A stretch of 64,000 nucleotides of DNA from CAJCJE01 sp036494465 (GTDB lineage Bacteria; Actinomycetota; Actinomycetes; Mycobacteriales; Pseudonocardiaceae): positions 1-64,000 of the forward strand of contig DASXOJ010000158.1 of NCBI GenBank assembly GCA_036494465.1, given 5' to 3'. The notes below the pieces were generated by a model. The model ran no database searches and was not told where the DNA came from. It saw only the letters and a list, made by a program, of their open reading frames with translations. Both the position numbers and the translations under genes were made by a program. Of this stretch, positions 43,533 to 50,789 are shown piece by piece; position 1 is the first letter of the stretch; each line of letters starts with the position of its first letter.

Positions 43533-45217
43533 CCGGACCAGGCGCGCATCAGTTCCGCGTAACCCGCTGACCTGCGCAACAGCGCGGTATGCGTGTCGAG
43601 CACCGCGCTGCCGCCGTCCATGACCAGCACCTTGCGAGCGCGCAGCGCGGAGCTGAGCCGGTGCGCGATGACGATCAGGGTGCCGCCGCGTTCGGCGAAC
43701 GCCTGCTCGGCAACGGCTTCCGCGGCCGGATCGAGGTAAGCGGTCGCCTCGTCGAGTACGACGACCTGGGCACGCGAGGTGTACACCCGCGCCAACGCGA
43801 TCAGCTGCCGCTCCCCCGACGACAACCCGCCCCCGCCGTGGGAGATCTCCCCGGCCAAGCCGCCGAACCGCCGAACCAGGTCAGCGGCGCCGACCGCGTC
43901 GATCGCGGCCCACAGCTGATCGTCGGTCGCATCTCCTGTCAGCAGCGAGAGGTTCTCCCGAACCGTCCCGCCGAACACGTAGGCCTGCTGTGGGATCAAC
44001 GCGATGAACTCGCGGGGCACCGACGGCACCGGGGTGTCACCCAGCAGTACACACCCGTGATCCGGTCGTAAAAGCCCGGTCAACAGACCGGCCACTGTAG
44101 ACTTGCCAATGCCGCTCGCCCCGACGATCGCGATGTGCGCGCCCGCGGGCACGGCGAGATCCAGGTCGGCGACCACCGGCTTCGCGGTCTCGCTCCACCC
44201 GAACGTCACCCCGCACACGACCAGGTCCGCGCCAACCGGGTCCGACTCGGCGACAGGTGATGGAGCGACCGGCGTGGCGACCTCGGCCAGCCGCCGCAGG
44301 GTCACCACGAGCCGCAGCACCGTGTTGCCTGCGGTCTGGCCGAGCCCGATCAACGCGGGCTGCACACTGGTCAGCAGGTAGACGACCGCGCCGAGCACCG
44401 CCGCCACGCTGATCCGCCCCTCCGCGACCATGGCCGGTGCGAAACCGAGCACGAGCAGCAACGGCAGCAGACCGCCGAGCGAGGTGACCAGTTCGCGATT
44501 GGCGCTGGCATTGCCGAGCCGGGTCGCGGCCCGCGCCTGCCGGGCGACCACCCGGTCGATGCGCTGCGCCGACTCGGTTTCCGCTCCGCAGGAAGCGACA
44601 TCGCGTAGTCCGGTGTAGACGGTCGCGGCGAGTTGCGCGCACCGTTCGTCGGCCATGATCACGTCGCGTTGCCGACGCGCCAGCGAGCCGAGCAACGCGA
44701 TGCCGAGCACGACGGCGAGCGCGACCGGCGGCAGCACGAGCAGGGCCAGCGGTGCCGCCGTGCCGATCAACCCGACCAGCGCGGCGACCGTGGTCACCGC
44801 GAGGCCGCGCGCCTGGATCAGGATGCCCGCGGTGACGTCGCGGACGACCTCGATGTGCCGGGTGATCCGCGCGATCGCGGCGGCGTCGGGCTGGTGCCGG
44901 GCAGCGGCGTCGTCGTGCAGTACGCCGCGCACCACGACGCGGACCAGTGCGTCCCGCATCGGTTCGACGACCTGGCCGAGCCGCCCGTACACGCCGCGCG
45001 CGCCGAGGGCGCCGAGCAGCGACACGCACGCGTAGATACCGAGCCAGAGCGCGCCCTGCCCCGGTTTCCCCGCCGCGAAGCCGTTGTCGACGGAGAGCGC
45101 GACCAACCGGCCGGACAGCAACGCGGGCATACCCTCCACAATGGACCACGCAGCCAGTACGGCGATGGATTTCCGTTGACCGCGCAGGGCGTCGAGGTAG
45201 AGCCGGGCGGCGGTCAT
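43508..45217 (-). CDS. ABC exporter half-transporter 2 of the lanthipeptide operon
   Basis: Start at ATG 45217 (M-T-A-A-R-L-Y-L-D-A-L), overlapping the previous stop (ATGA). The 569-aa protein has an N-terminal six-helix exporter domain (~15-290) and a C-terminal ATPase with Walker A G-A-S-G-I-G-K-S-T, signature L-S-S-G-E-R-Q-L-I, Walker B V-V-V-L-D-E-A and an A-H-R switch His. No peptidase C39 domain is present, so the leader must be cut by another enzyme. It pairs with half-transporter 1 as a heterodimer, as RamA/RamB do in SapB export. Confidence 0.88.
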   Translation of the reverse strand: MTAARLYLDALRGQRKSIAVLAAWSIVEGMPALLSGRLVALSVDNGFAAGKPGQGALWLGIYACVSLLGALGARGVYGRLGQVVEPMRDALVRVVVRGVLHDDAAARHQPDAAAIARITRHIEVVRDVTAGILIQARGLAVTTVAALVGLIGTAAPLALLVLPPVALAVVLGIALLGSLARRQRDVIMADERCAQLAATVYTGLRDVASCGAETESAQRIDRVVARQARAATRLGNASANRELVTSLGGLLPLLLVLGFAPAMVAEGRISVAAVLGAVVYLLTSVQPALIGLGQTAGNTVLRLVVTLRRLAEVATPVAPSPVAESDPVGADLVVCGVTFGWSETAKPVVADLDLAVPAGAHIAIVGASGIGKSTVAGLLTGLLRPDHGCVLLGDTPVPSVPREFIALIPQQAYVFGGTVRENLSLLTGDATDDQLWAAIDAVGAADLVRRFGGLAGEISHGGGGLSSGERQLIALARVYTSRAQVVVLDEATAYLDPAAEAVAEQAFAERGGTLIVIAHRLSSALRARKVLVMDGGSAVLDTHTALLRRSAGYAELMRAWSGQVAVGAP

Positions 45218-46899
45218 CCGCGCGCCTCGGTGAACACCGCGCGGTAGTCGGCGAACTGCCACAGCTCGTCGTGCCGGGCGAACGCGCGCAACCGGCCACC
45301 GACCAGCCAGGCGACCAGATCGGCTCGTTCGGCGATGGTGAGCCGGTGTGTGCTGACCAGCCGGGTGCGGCCGGGCAGGCTGGTGCGGATGGCGTTGGTG
45401 ACGCGTTCCTCGGTGACCGTGTCCAGGCTCGCGGTCGCGTCGTCGAGCACGAGCACGCGCGGGTCGCGGACCAGTGCCCTGGCCAGGCCGATGCGCTGGG
45501 CTTCGCCACCGGACATGGGCGTGTCCGCGAGCGGCGTGCGATAACCCTGTGGCAGGCGCACGATCGCGTCGTCGACCTGGGCGGCGCGCGCCGCGACGGT
45601 GATCATGGCGAGGTCGGCGCCGGTGCCCTGACCGATCGCGTCGGCGACGGTCTCGCCGATGAGGTGCGGCCGGTCGAACGCGTAGCCGAACGCGGCGCGC
45701 AGGTCGCGCGGGCGGATGGTGGCCAGGTTGACGCCGTCCAGCGACACCGAGCCCGCGTCCGGCGCGCGCAGTCCACCGGCGACGGCGGCGAGCGTGCTCT
45801 TGCCGGCACCGGATTTTCCGACGAGGGCGACCGTGGTGCCTGCCGGGACGGTCAGGTCGATGTCGCGCAGCGTCGGCTTTGTGTCGTCATAGACGCTCAC
45901 GCCGCGCAGCACGAGGATGCCGGGGCCCTCGGGCAGCGCGGTCGTGCCCGCGACGCGGCGCGGCAGGCGTTCGGCTTCGATGATGCGCTCGGCAGCGGCG
46001 CGGGCGGTGGCCAGCGTGGTGAGCAGGGCGATCGCACCGACCAGCCCCATACCCATGCTCGAATAGCCCAGCGCGGCAAGGAGTTCGCCCGCCGAGAGCC
46101 GCCCGGTCAGCACGCCGTAGCCTGCCGCGCCGAGCATGGCCAGCTGGACGCCGGGCAGCAGCAGCGACGCGCGCCAGGCCATCCGCGCCTGCGCGCGCCA
46201 CATGTCCAGGCCCGCCTTGGCGAGGAGTGGCAATGGGCGCAGCACGCGTTCGGTTTCCGAGTCGGCGGTGCCGGTGGCGGCGATGGTGCGCAGGCCGGTG
46301 GCGGCGTCGAGCAGGCGCGCGGCGAGTTCGCCGGAGAACGTGCGATAGGCGGCCAGGCTGCCCTCGGTGCGCCGGACGTGACCGCGCGCCAGCAACAGCG
46401 TCACCGGCAGGCTGATCGCGAACACGAGCGCGAGCCACCAGCCGAGCAGGGTGAGGGCGACGATCGCGCCGATCGAGGTGAGCCCGACGAGCACGAGTTG
46501 GGCGACGGTGCCCGCCGCCGCGCCGGCCAGCGCGCAGTCGCCGGTCAGCCTGCTGACCGCGTCGCCCGCCGCGAGGCCGGGATTGGTGGGGCGCAGGCCG
46601 AGCAGGGTCCGAGTGAGGCGCTGGCGCAGCCAGGCGGTGCCGAGCGCGGTCAGGCGCGCGGTGGTCGCCTGGTAGACGGCGTTCGTCCCGGCGACCGCGA
46701 CGATGACCGCGAGCAACGGCCAGCACGCGACGAGCTGGACGTGTCCGGCCAGGGCCATATCGACGGCGTGCGCGGTGGTGTCGGGCAGGAGCAGTTCGGC
46801 GACGCCGGACGCGACGCCAGCCAGCGTCGCGGTGATCAACCAGCCGGGAGTGCGGCGCGCGGTGCGCAGCAGCAGGGTGTCCGCGGCGCGTCGCGGCAT
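45214..46899 (-). CDS. ABC exporter half-transporter 1 of the lanthipeptide operon
   Basis: Start at ATG 46899 (M-P-R-R-A-A-D-T-L-L-L), with GGAAGGA eight bases upstream; the open frame beyond it reads through a hairpin. The 561-aa protein has six membrane helices then an ATPase: Walker A G-K-S-G-A-G-K-S-T, signature M-S-G-G-E-A-Q-R-I, Walker B V-L-V-L-D-D-A, and T-H-R in the switch loop. Walker B reads D-D where a Glu is usual, so this site may be the degenerate one of a heterodimeric exporter. It lies downstream of the precursor gene, behind an attenuator-like stem. Confidence 0.88.
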   Translation of the reverse strand: MPRRAADTLLLRTARRTPGWLITATLAGVASGVAELLLPDTTAHAVDMALAGHVQLVACWPLLAVIVAVAGTNAVYQATTARLTALGTAWLRQRLTRTLLGLRPTNPGLAAGDAVSRLTGDCALAGAAAGTVAQLVLVGLTSIGAIVALTLLGWWLALVFAISLPVTLLLARGHVRRTEGSLAAYRTFSGELAARLLDAATGLRTIAATGTADSETERVLRPLPLLAKAGLDMWRAQARMAWRASLLLPGVQLAMLGAAGYGVLTGRLSAGELLAALGYSSMGMGLVGAIALLTTLATARAAAERIIEAERLPRRVAGTTALPEGPGILVLRGVSVYDDTKPTLRDIDLTVPAGTTVALVGKSGAGKSTLAAVAGGLRAPDAGSVSLDGVNLATIRPRDLRAAFGYAFDRPHLIGETVADAIGQGTGADLAMITVAARAAQVDDAIVRLPQGYRTPLADTPMSGGEAQRIGLARALVRDPRVLVLDDATASLDTVTEERVTNAIRTSLPGRTRLVSTHRLTIAERADLVAWLVGGRLRAFARHDELWQFADYRAVFTEARG

Positions 46900-46939
46900 T
46901 TCCGGTTCCTTCCCGGCGCTGGTTGCCTGATGATGTGCA

Positions 46940-46976
46940 GTGGGGATCGGCGCAGTCCGCATGCGCCGATCCCCAC
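46940..46976 (-). terminator. Attenuator-like hairpin between lanthipeptide precursor and exporter genes
   Basis: A perfect 14-bp stem (46940-46953 with 46963-46976; GTGGGGATCGGCGC and its complement) encloses a 9-nt loop. It lies about 70 bp past the precursor stop and 40 bp before the exporter start, where a partial terminator would keep precursor mRNA in excess over exporter mRNA. Confidence 0.7.
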
Positions 46977-47043
46977 CTGTACTGCCTACCGATTCACCGT
47001 GCCGCGCGAGGCATCACCGGTCTCGCGACGCGGGAGCTCGGGG

Positions 47044-47190
47044 TCAGAGGCAGGCGATCACAGAGGCCGCGCTGTCGCACAGCAGCAGGCTGAGGCCGCT
47101 GATCGAGCCGCCGCCGCCCCCACCGTGGCCGCCACCGTGGCCGTCGAGGTACTCGGGGGCGTCCATTTCCTGCAGGTCCAGAACGTTCAT
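47044..47190 (-). CDS. Class III lanthipeptide precursor peptide (LanA)
   Basis: A 48-codon gene with AGGAGG seven bases before ATG 47190. The leader (M-N-V-L-D-L-Q-E-M-D) carries the L-x-D-L-Q-type motif of class III leaders such as that of SapB. Residues 17-28 are a G/H stretch (two His, ten Gly). The core from S31 reads SGLSLLLCDSAASVIACL: two S-x-x-S-x-x-x-C units (S31/S34/C38 and S40/S43/C47), the exact spacing that gives labionin or methyl-lanthionine-type rings in labyrinthopeptins and lanthionines in SapB. The S-L-L-L-C block is the same as in SapB. It sits between LanKC and two ABC exporters in one operon, confirming the call. Leader cleavage site unknown. Confidence 0.93.
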   Translation of the reverse strand: MNVLDLQEMDAPEYLDGHGGGHGGGGGGSISGLSLLLCDSAASVIACL

Positions 47191-47242
47191 TCGGATCCTC
47201 CTACTTATTTCTTCTTCCGCCGACCAGAGCTGGTCGGAGGTT

Positions 47243-49810
47243 CTAGGGGGCCGGTACGGCGATCGCCGGCTGGTGGTGGGTCAGGAAGGGCAGTCCGACC
47301 GGCTCACTGGCTGTCGCGGCGGTGACGGCCAGGAGCACGCCCGCGCTGCCGGTGGCCAGGTCGGTGGACAGCCGCAGCAGCTGGGTGCCGGGGAAGGCGA
47401 TGCCGTCCCGGAAGCCGACCGAGTGCCAGCCGAGCAGCGTCAGATGCCGGGCCAGTGCCTGGTCGAGTTCGGGGTCGGGCTGCTCGGGCCGGCGCAGTCC
47501 GGCGAGGGCGAGGATCAGGCCGGCGCGGCCGAGCCACAGTCCGGGCTGGATGATGAACTCGCCGTACAGCGCGCCGCGCAGGGCAGGCAGGGCGGCGACG
47601 CTGGCGGCGTCCGGGCGCCATCGCGCGAGTTCGGCGGCGACCAGGGCGATGCCCGCGCTGCCGACTTCGAGGTAGGGCAGGGTGCGACCGCCATCCTTGA
47701 CCAGCATGGAGCCGTCCGCGCGGGTGACGCATTCGGCCAGGTCCAGGGTGAGGGCGGCGTCCGCGTGGTCGAGCCAGACCGGGTCGCCGGTGGCCTCGTG
47801 CAGGCGCAGGAACAGCAGCGCGGGCCCGCTCCAGCCGTGCATCAGTCCGGCGCGGGCCCGCCCTCGGGTGGGTACTGCGTCCCGCACCGCGTTCGCCAGT
47901 CGCTCGCCGATCTCGACGGCCTGCTCGCGCAGTACGGGGTCGGTTCTGCGCTCACTCAGGTGCAGCAGGTTCAAGCCGATGCCCGCGAGGCCGCCCTGGA
48001 GCGGGTGCGCGGTCATGATCCGGGTCGCCGGGGCCGCCGATGCGATCAGCTCGTCGGCGAGGTCGGCATGGCCGAACTCGTCGAGGACGTGCGCGATCCC
48101 GTGCGCGCCGTCGTAGCAGCCCGCGCGCTGCGGCGGGGTGCGCCGGACCGCGTCGACCAGCCACTGCTCGTATTCGGGGAATCGGCCGAAACCGCAGGCG
48201 GACAGCGTGTGCAGGACACCCGCGGTGCCCCAGGACAGGCAGTTCGCGTCCACGCTGAACGCCTCGATGTCGCCGGGGAACAGCCGGTCGGCGCGGTGCG
48301 GGGTCGCGCTCGCGGTGATCGCGGTGGCGATCCCGTCCACCGCGCGCGTCCAGTCCGGGTCGGGCCGGTCGAGTTCGGTCTGACCGCCGCGCTCGGAGGT
48401 GCCGGTCGGCGCCAACTGTTCGCGGACGGACTCGGCGTAGTCGGCAGGCACCGGGAAACGGGTCTGGACGGTGTCCAGGTAGCCGGTGATCTTGCCGGGG
48501 TCGAGGGTGAGCATCAGGGTCAGCGGGAAGAAGATCCACAGCTTCAGCGCGGCGAACGAGTAGTCGTCGATGCCGAACCCGGTGCGGTCGGCGGGTGCGG
48601 CGAAGCCCGGCGCGGCAAGGCCGGGGCGCGTCCCGGAGTCGACGTCGAAGGAGAGCTCGAAGTCGATCAGCGACACGGTGTCGTCGGTGTCGACGAGCAG
48701 GTTCCGGTTGTGCAGGTCGCCGAACACCATGCCGTGGTCGTGGATCGCGGCCAGGATCCGTTCGACCTGCTCGACGATGTGCAGGGCGCGCCGGGTGTAG
48801 TCGGCGATGTCCGCGCCGGTCGCGACGCTGCGGTTGAGCGGATAGTTCGCCGCGAGCCAGCGCCCGAGCGGCAGGCCGGGCAGGTACTGCATGGCCAGGA
48901 AGTGGTGCTCCCAGCTGGTGCAGCGGTCGTAGCAGACGGGGATACCGGGGATGCCCGCCAGCCGCTTGAGCGTCTGTTCCTCATGGTCGAGCCGGGTGAC
49001 CGCGTCGACTCCGTTGGCGTCGAGTCCTGCCAGCGGGCGCGCTTCCTTGAGCACGACCTGTTGTTCGTCTTCAATGCGGGTCGCGCGGTACACGCCGCCG
49101 CCGTTGGAGAAGTGCAGCGCGGCGTCGACACGATAGGGGAAGGCACCGTCCGCGGCTTTTGTCCGAGCCGCGAGGTGCGGCGCGAGAAATTCCGGAATGA
49201 TCACCCAGTCGGGCACGTGAAATCCGGGTCTGCGCTCGTCCGGAACGAGTTCGCCGTCCGGCCGGGTAATCGCCGGAACGCGTTCACCGTCGACGCCGAT
49301 CAGCCATTGTTCGAGGAACGCGCCATAGCGCAGGTAGAGCGGACCCGCACCATAGCGGAGATCGCTGAGAATATAGGGCCCCGGCTCGCCGCTCAACGCA
49401 TCGGCGAGTTCTTCCAGCGTGGCCTTCAGTTCGATCTCGTCACTGGGATAGATGGTGATCAGTTTGCCGCTGGCCTGCCTCGGCGCGTACTTGGAGTTGC
49501 GGGCGAGCAGGATCCGCGCATCGACCAGGAATTTGAACGGAATGCCGCGTTCCACGCAGTGGTCGAACGTCGTGCGAAGCACCCGGGAAGCGTTGCCCAG
49601 ACCAGCCGAGACGTGGATCTTCCAGCCCTGATCGGGAATCTGCCGCGCACTCGGGCCGAGGACCTGCCAGACACCGCGACGTCCGATATCCCAACCACTC
49701 GGCAGCGGCGGCAGCGCGGCGAGGAATGACTGCGCTTCACGATCCGAACGGCTCTGAATATCGTAGAAATTCGGATCTCCGAAGCAGTATTCCTCGTAGC
49801 GTAAATCCAT
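47243..49810 (-). CDS. Class III lanthipeptide synthetase (LanKC, RamC-like)
   Basis: The 855-aa protein has the tripartite class III layout. An N-terminal lyase domain (~1-210) opens M-D-L-R-Y-E-E-Y-C-F. A Ser/Thr-kinase-like domain (~225-480) has catalytic D365 in F-G-D-L-H-N-R-N and D383 in I-D-F-E. A LanC-like cyclase (~510-855) has H-G-W-S-G-P-A but lacks the full Cys-Cys-His zinc set, as expected for class III. It phosphorylates core Ser residues, eliminates phosphate and forms the thioether or labionin rings on the precursor. ATG 49810 follows an AGAGGA site. The precursor gene begins 52 bp beyond its stop. A ~550-bp gene-free region upstream holds the control elements. Confidence 0.95.
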   Translation of the reverse strand: MDLRYEEYCFGDPNFYDIQSRSDREAQSFLAALPPLPSGWDIGRRGVWQVLGPSARQIPDQGWKIHVSAGLGNASRVLRTTFDHCVERGIPFKFLVDARILLARNSKYAPRQASGKLITIYPSDEIELKATLEELADALSGEPGPYILSDLRYGAGPLYLRYGAFLEQWLIGVDGERVPAITRPDGELVPDERRPGFHVPDWVIIPEFLAPHLAARTKAADGAFPYRVDAALHFSNGGGVYRATRIEDEQQVVLKEARPLAGLDANGVDAVTRLDHEEQTLKRLAGIPGIPVCYDRCTSWEHHFLAMQYLPGLPLGRWLAANYPLNRSVATGADIADYTRRALHIVEQVERILAAIHDHGMVFGDLHNRNLLVDTDDTVSLIDFELSFDVDSGTRPGLAAPGFAAPADRTGFGIDDYSFAALKLWIFFPLTLMLTLDPGKITGYLDTVQTRFPVPADYAESVREQLAPTGTSERGGQTELDRPDPDWTRAVDGIATAITASATPHRADRLFPGDIEAFSVDANCLSWGTAGVLHTLSACGFGRFPEYEQWLVDAVRRTPPQRAGCYDGAHGIAHVLDEFGHADLADELIASAAPATRIMTAHPLQGGLAGIGLNLLHLSERRTDPVLREQAVEIGERLANAVRDAVPTRGRARAGLMHGWSGPALLFLRLHEATGDPVWLDHADAALTLDLAECVTRADGSMLVKDGGRTLPYLEVGSAGIALVAAELARWRPDAASVAALPALRGALYGEFIIQPGLWLGRAGLILALAGLRRPEQPDPELDQALARHLTLLGWHSVGFRDGIAFPGTQLLRLSTDLATGSAGVLLAVTAATASEPVGLPFLTHHQPAIAVPAP

Positions 49811-49918
49811 GCCGGCGTGGTTCCTCTCGAATCTGGTCAGCGTGAAGCGCAGCCAGCATTCCTCGGATGCAGACGTAAAGCCAATCCGCCTTAAGGGTGA
49901 TGCAGCTGGTACTTACGC

Positions 49919-49969
49919 GCCAGTAGACCGGCCAGTAACCAACAGAAGCAAACTATGGGTGATACTGGC
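49919..49969. repeat. GCCAGTA repeat cluster, candidate lanthipeptide operon control site
   Basis: Two direct copies (49919-49925, 49931-49937) and one inverted copy TACTGGC (49963-49969), 110-160 bp upstream of LanKC. Direct-repeat spacing is near one helical turn. Confidence 0.4.
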
Positions 49970-50122
49970 AGACACTGCCGAGCTTTTCCCGGGCGTGTCG
50001 AGATGCGAGACGAACACGCTTGCCTGATAATGCGCAAATTTCGCGTCCGCGTGCCGCTACATTAATACCTTAATGGACGGTCGGGCCGTTCCGCCAGAGC
50101 GACGGTGCAGGTCAGCAAGTAT

Positions 50123-50156
50123 TTACCAAACTCGCTACCGATATGGCAGTTGGTAA
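50123..50156. repeat. TTACCAA / TTGGTAA inverted repeat
   Basis: Perfect 7-bp arms 20 bp apart in the gene-free region, far from either flanking start. Possible operator for the lanthipeptide operon. Confidence 0.3.
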
Positions 50157-50359
50157 CCGACAATTTGATCTGGCAAACGGTCGTGGAATTCGGTTCGATG
50201 GGCCGGACATGCCTGGGTAGAACTGCCTACGCTGATCGTGGTTGAACCAATCCGCGGCCCGAGGGTGTGAGCGAGCTCCAACCGGTGCCGAGACGCGTCG
50301 GCAGGCGTGGACGCGGCCGGACGCGCCGCGTGTGGTCGGCGGCGATGCCGAGCTCGCGG

Positions 50360-50746
50360 TCAGGGCTTGGGTTGCGGCGGTGCTAGGGCTGCTGGCCAGC
50401 GCGGAGTTCCGCTGACGTACTCGTTGAACACCTTCTTGGGCACGGCCATGCGCCACGCGTCCAGGATCAGCTCGTGTAACTCGTCCAGTTCGATCTCGGC
50501 GAGCCAGCAGCGCACCCAGTGGTAGCGCAGGTCGGATTCGACGGGCAGGTGGAACTTGTGCGGCTCGCCCGCGATCAGCGCGTCGCGTTCCTCCTTGGGA
50601 TAGCCGAAGCCCAGTTCGGTTTCGTCGCGTGACAACGCCAGGAACACGATGCTGCGCACCCGGAACTTCACCCGGTCCCGGACCACGGCTTCATAGGCGC
50701 GCGGCAGGGTCAGGGCGAACGCGCGCACATCCTCGGCAGTCACCAT
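50360..50746 (-). CDS. MmcQ/YjbR-like DNA-binding-fold protein
   Basis: Start at ATG 50746 (GTG 50743 also possible); the longer frame from 50881 is not protein-like. The 128-aa protein matches the MmcQ/YjbR family: an N-terminal helix (T-A-E-D-V-R-A-F-A-L-T-L-P-R-A-Y), F-R-V-R-S-I-V-F-L-A-L, then Y-H-W-V-R-C-W-L and the C-terminal L-H-E-L-I-L-D-A-W-R-M. The fold is cyclophilin-like (CyaY-like); function is unknown and DNA binding is only a structural suggestion. It lies 43 bp downstream of the second GH92 gene. Confidence 0.78.
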   Translation of the reverse strand: MVTAEDVRAFALTLPRAYEAVVRDRVKFRVRSIVFLALSRDETELGFGYPKEERDALIAGEPHKFHLPVESDLRYHWVRCWLAEIELDELHELILDAWRMAVPKKVFNEYVSGTPRWPAALAPPQPKP

Positions 50747-50789
50747 GCCGGGGATTGTGCGCGCGAACCCTGACAGTTCAGCTGACAGT

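Larger units (their letters stand above)
49811..50359. other. Gene-free control region upstream of the lanthipeptide operon
   Basis: About 550 bp, AT-richer than its surroundings, without a convincing gene. It carries GCCAGTA at 49919 and 49931 (12 bp apart) and inverted at 49963, and a separate TTACCAA/TTGGTAA pair (50123-50129 and 50150-50156). No -10/-35 pair stands out on the minus strand. Confidence 0.55.

Noticed and set aside
46899..46962. Longer N-terminus for ABC half-transporter 1 from ATG 46962
   Set aside because: That stretch lies inside the attenuator hairpin and a good ribosome-binding site precedes ATG 46899.
44947..49729. Two long plus-strand frames across the lanthipeptide operon
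   Set aside because: They run antisense to the exporter and LanKC genes, which carry full catalytic motifs.
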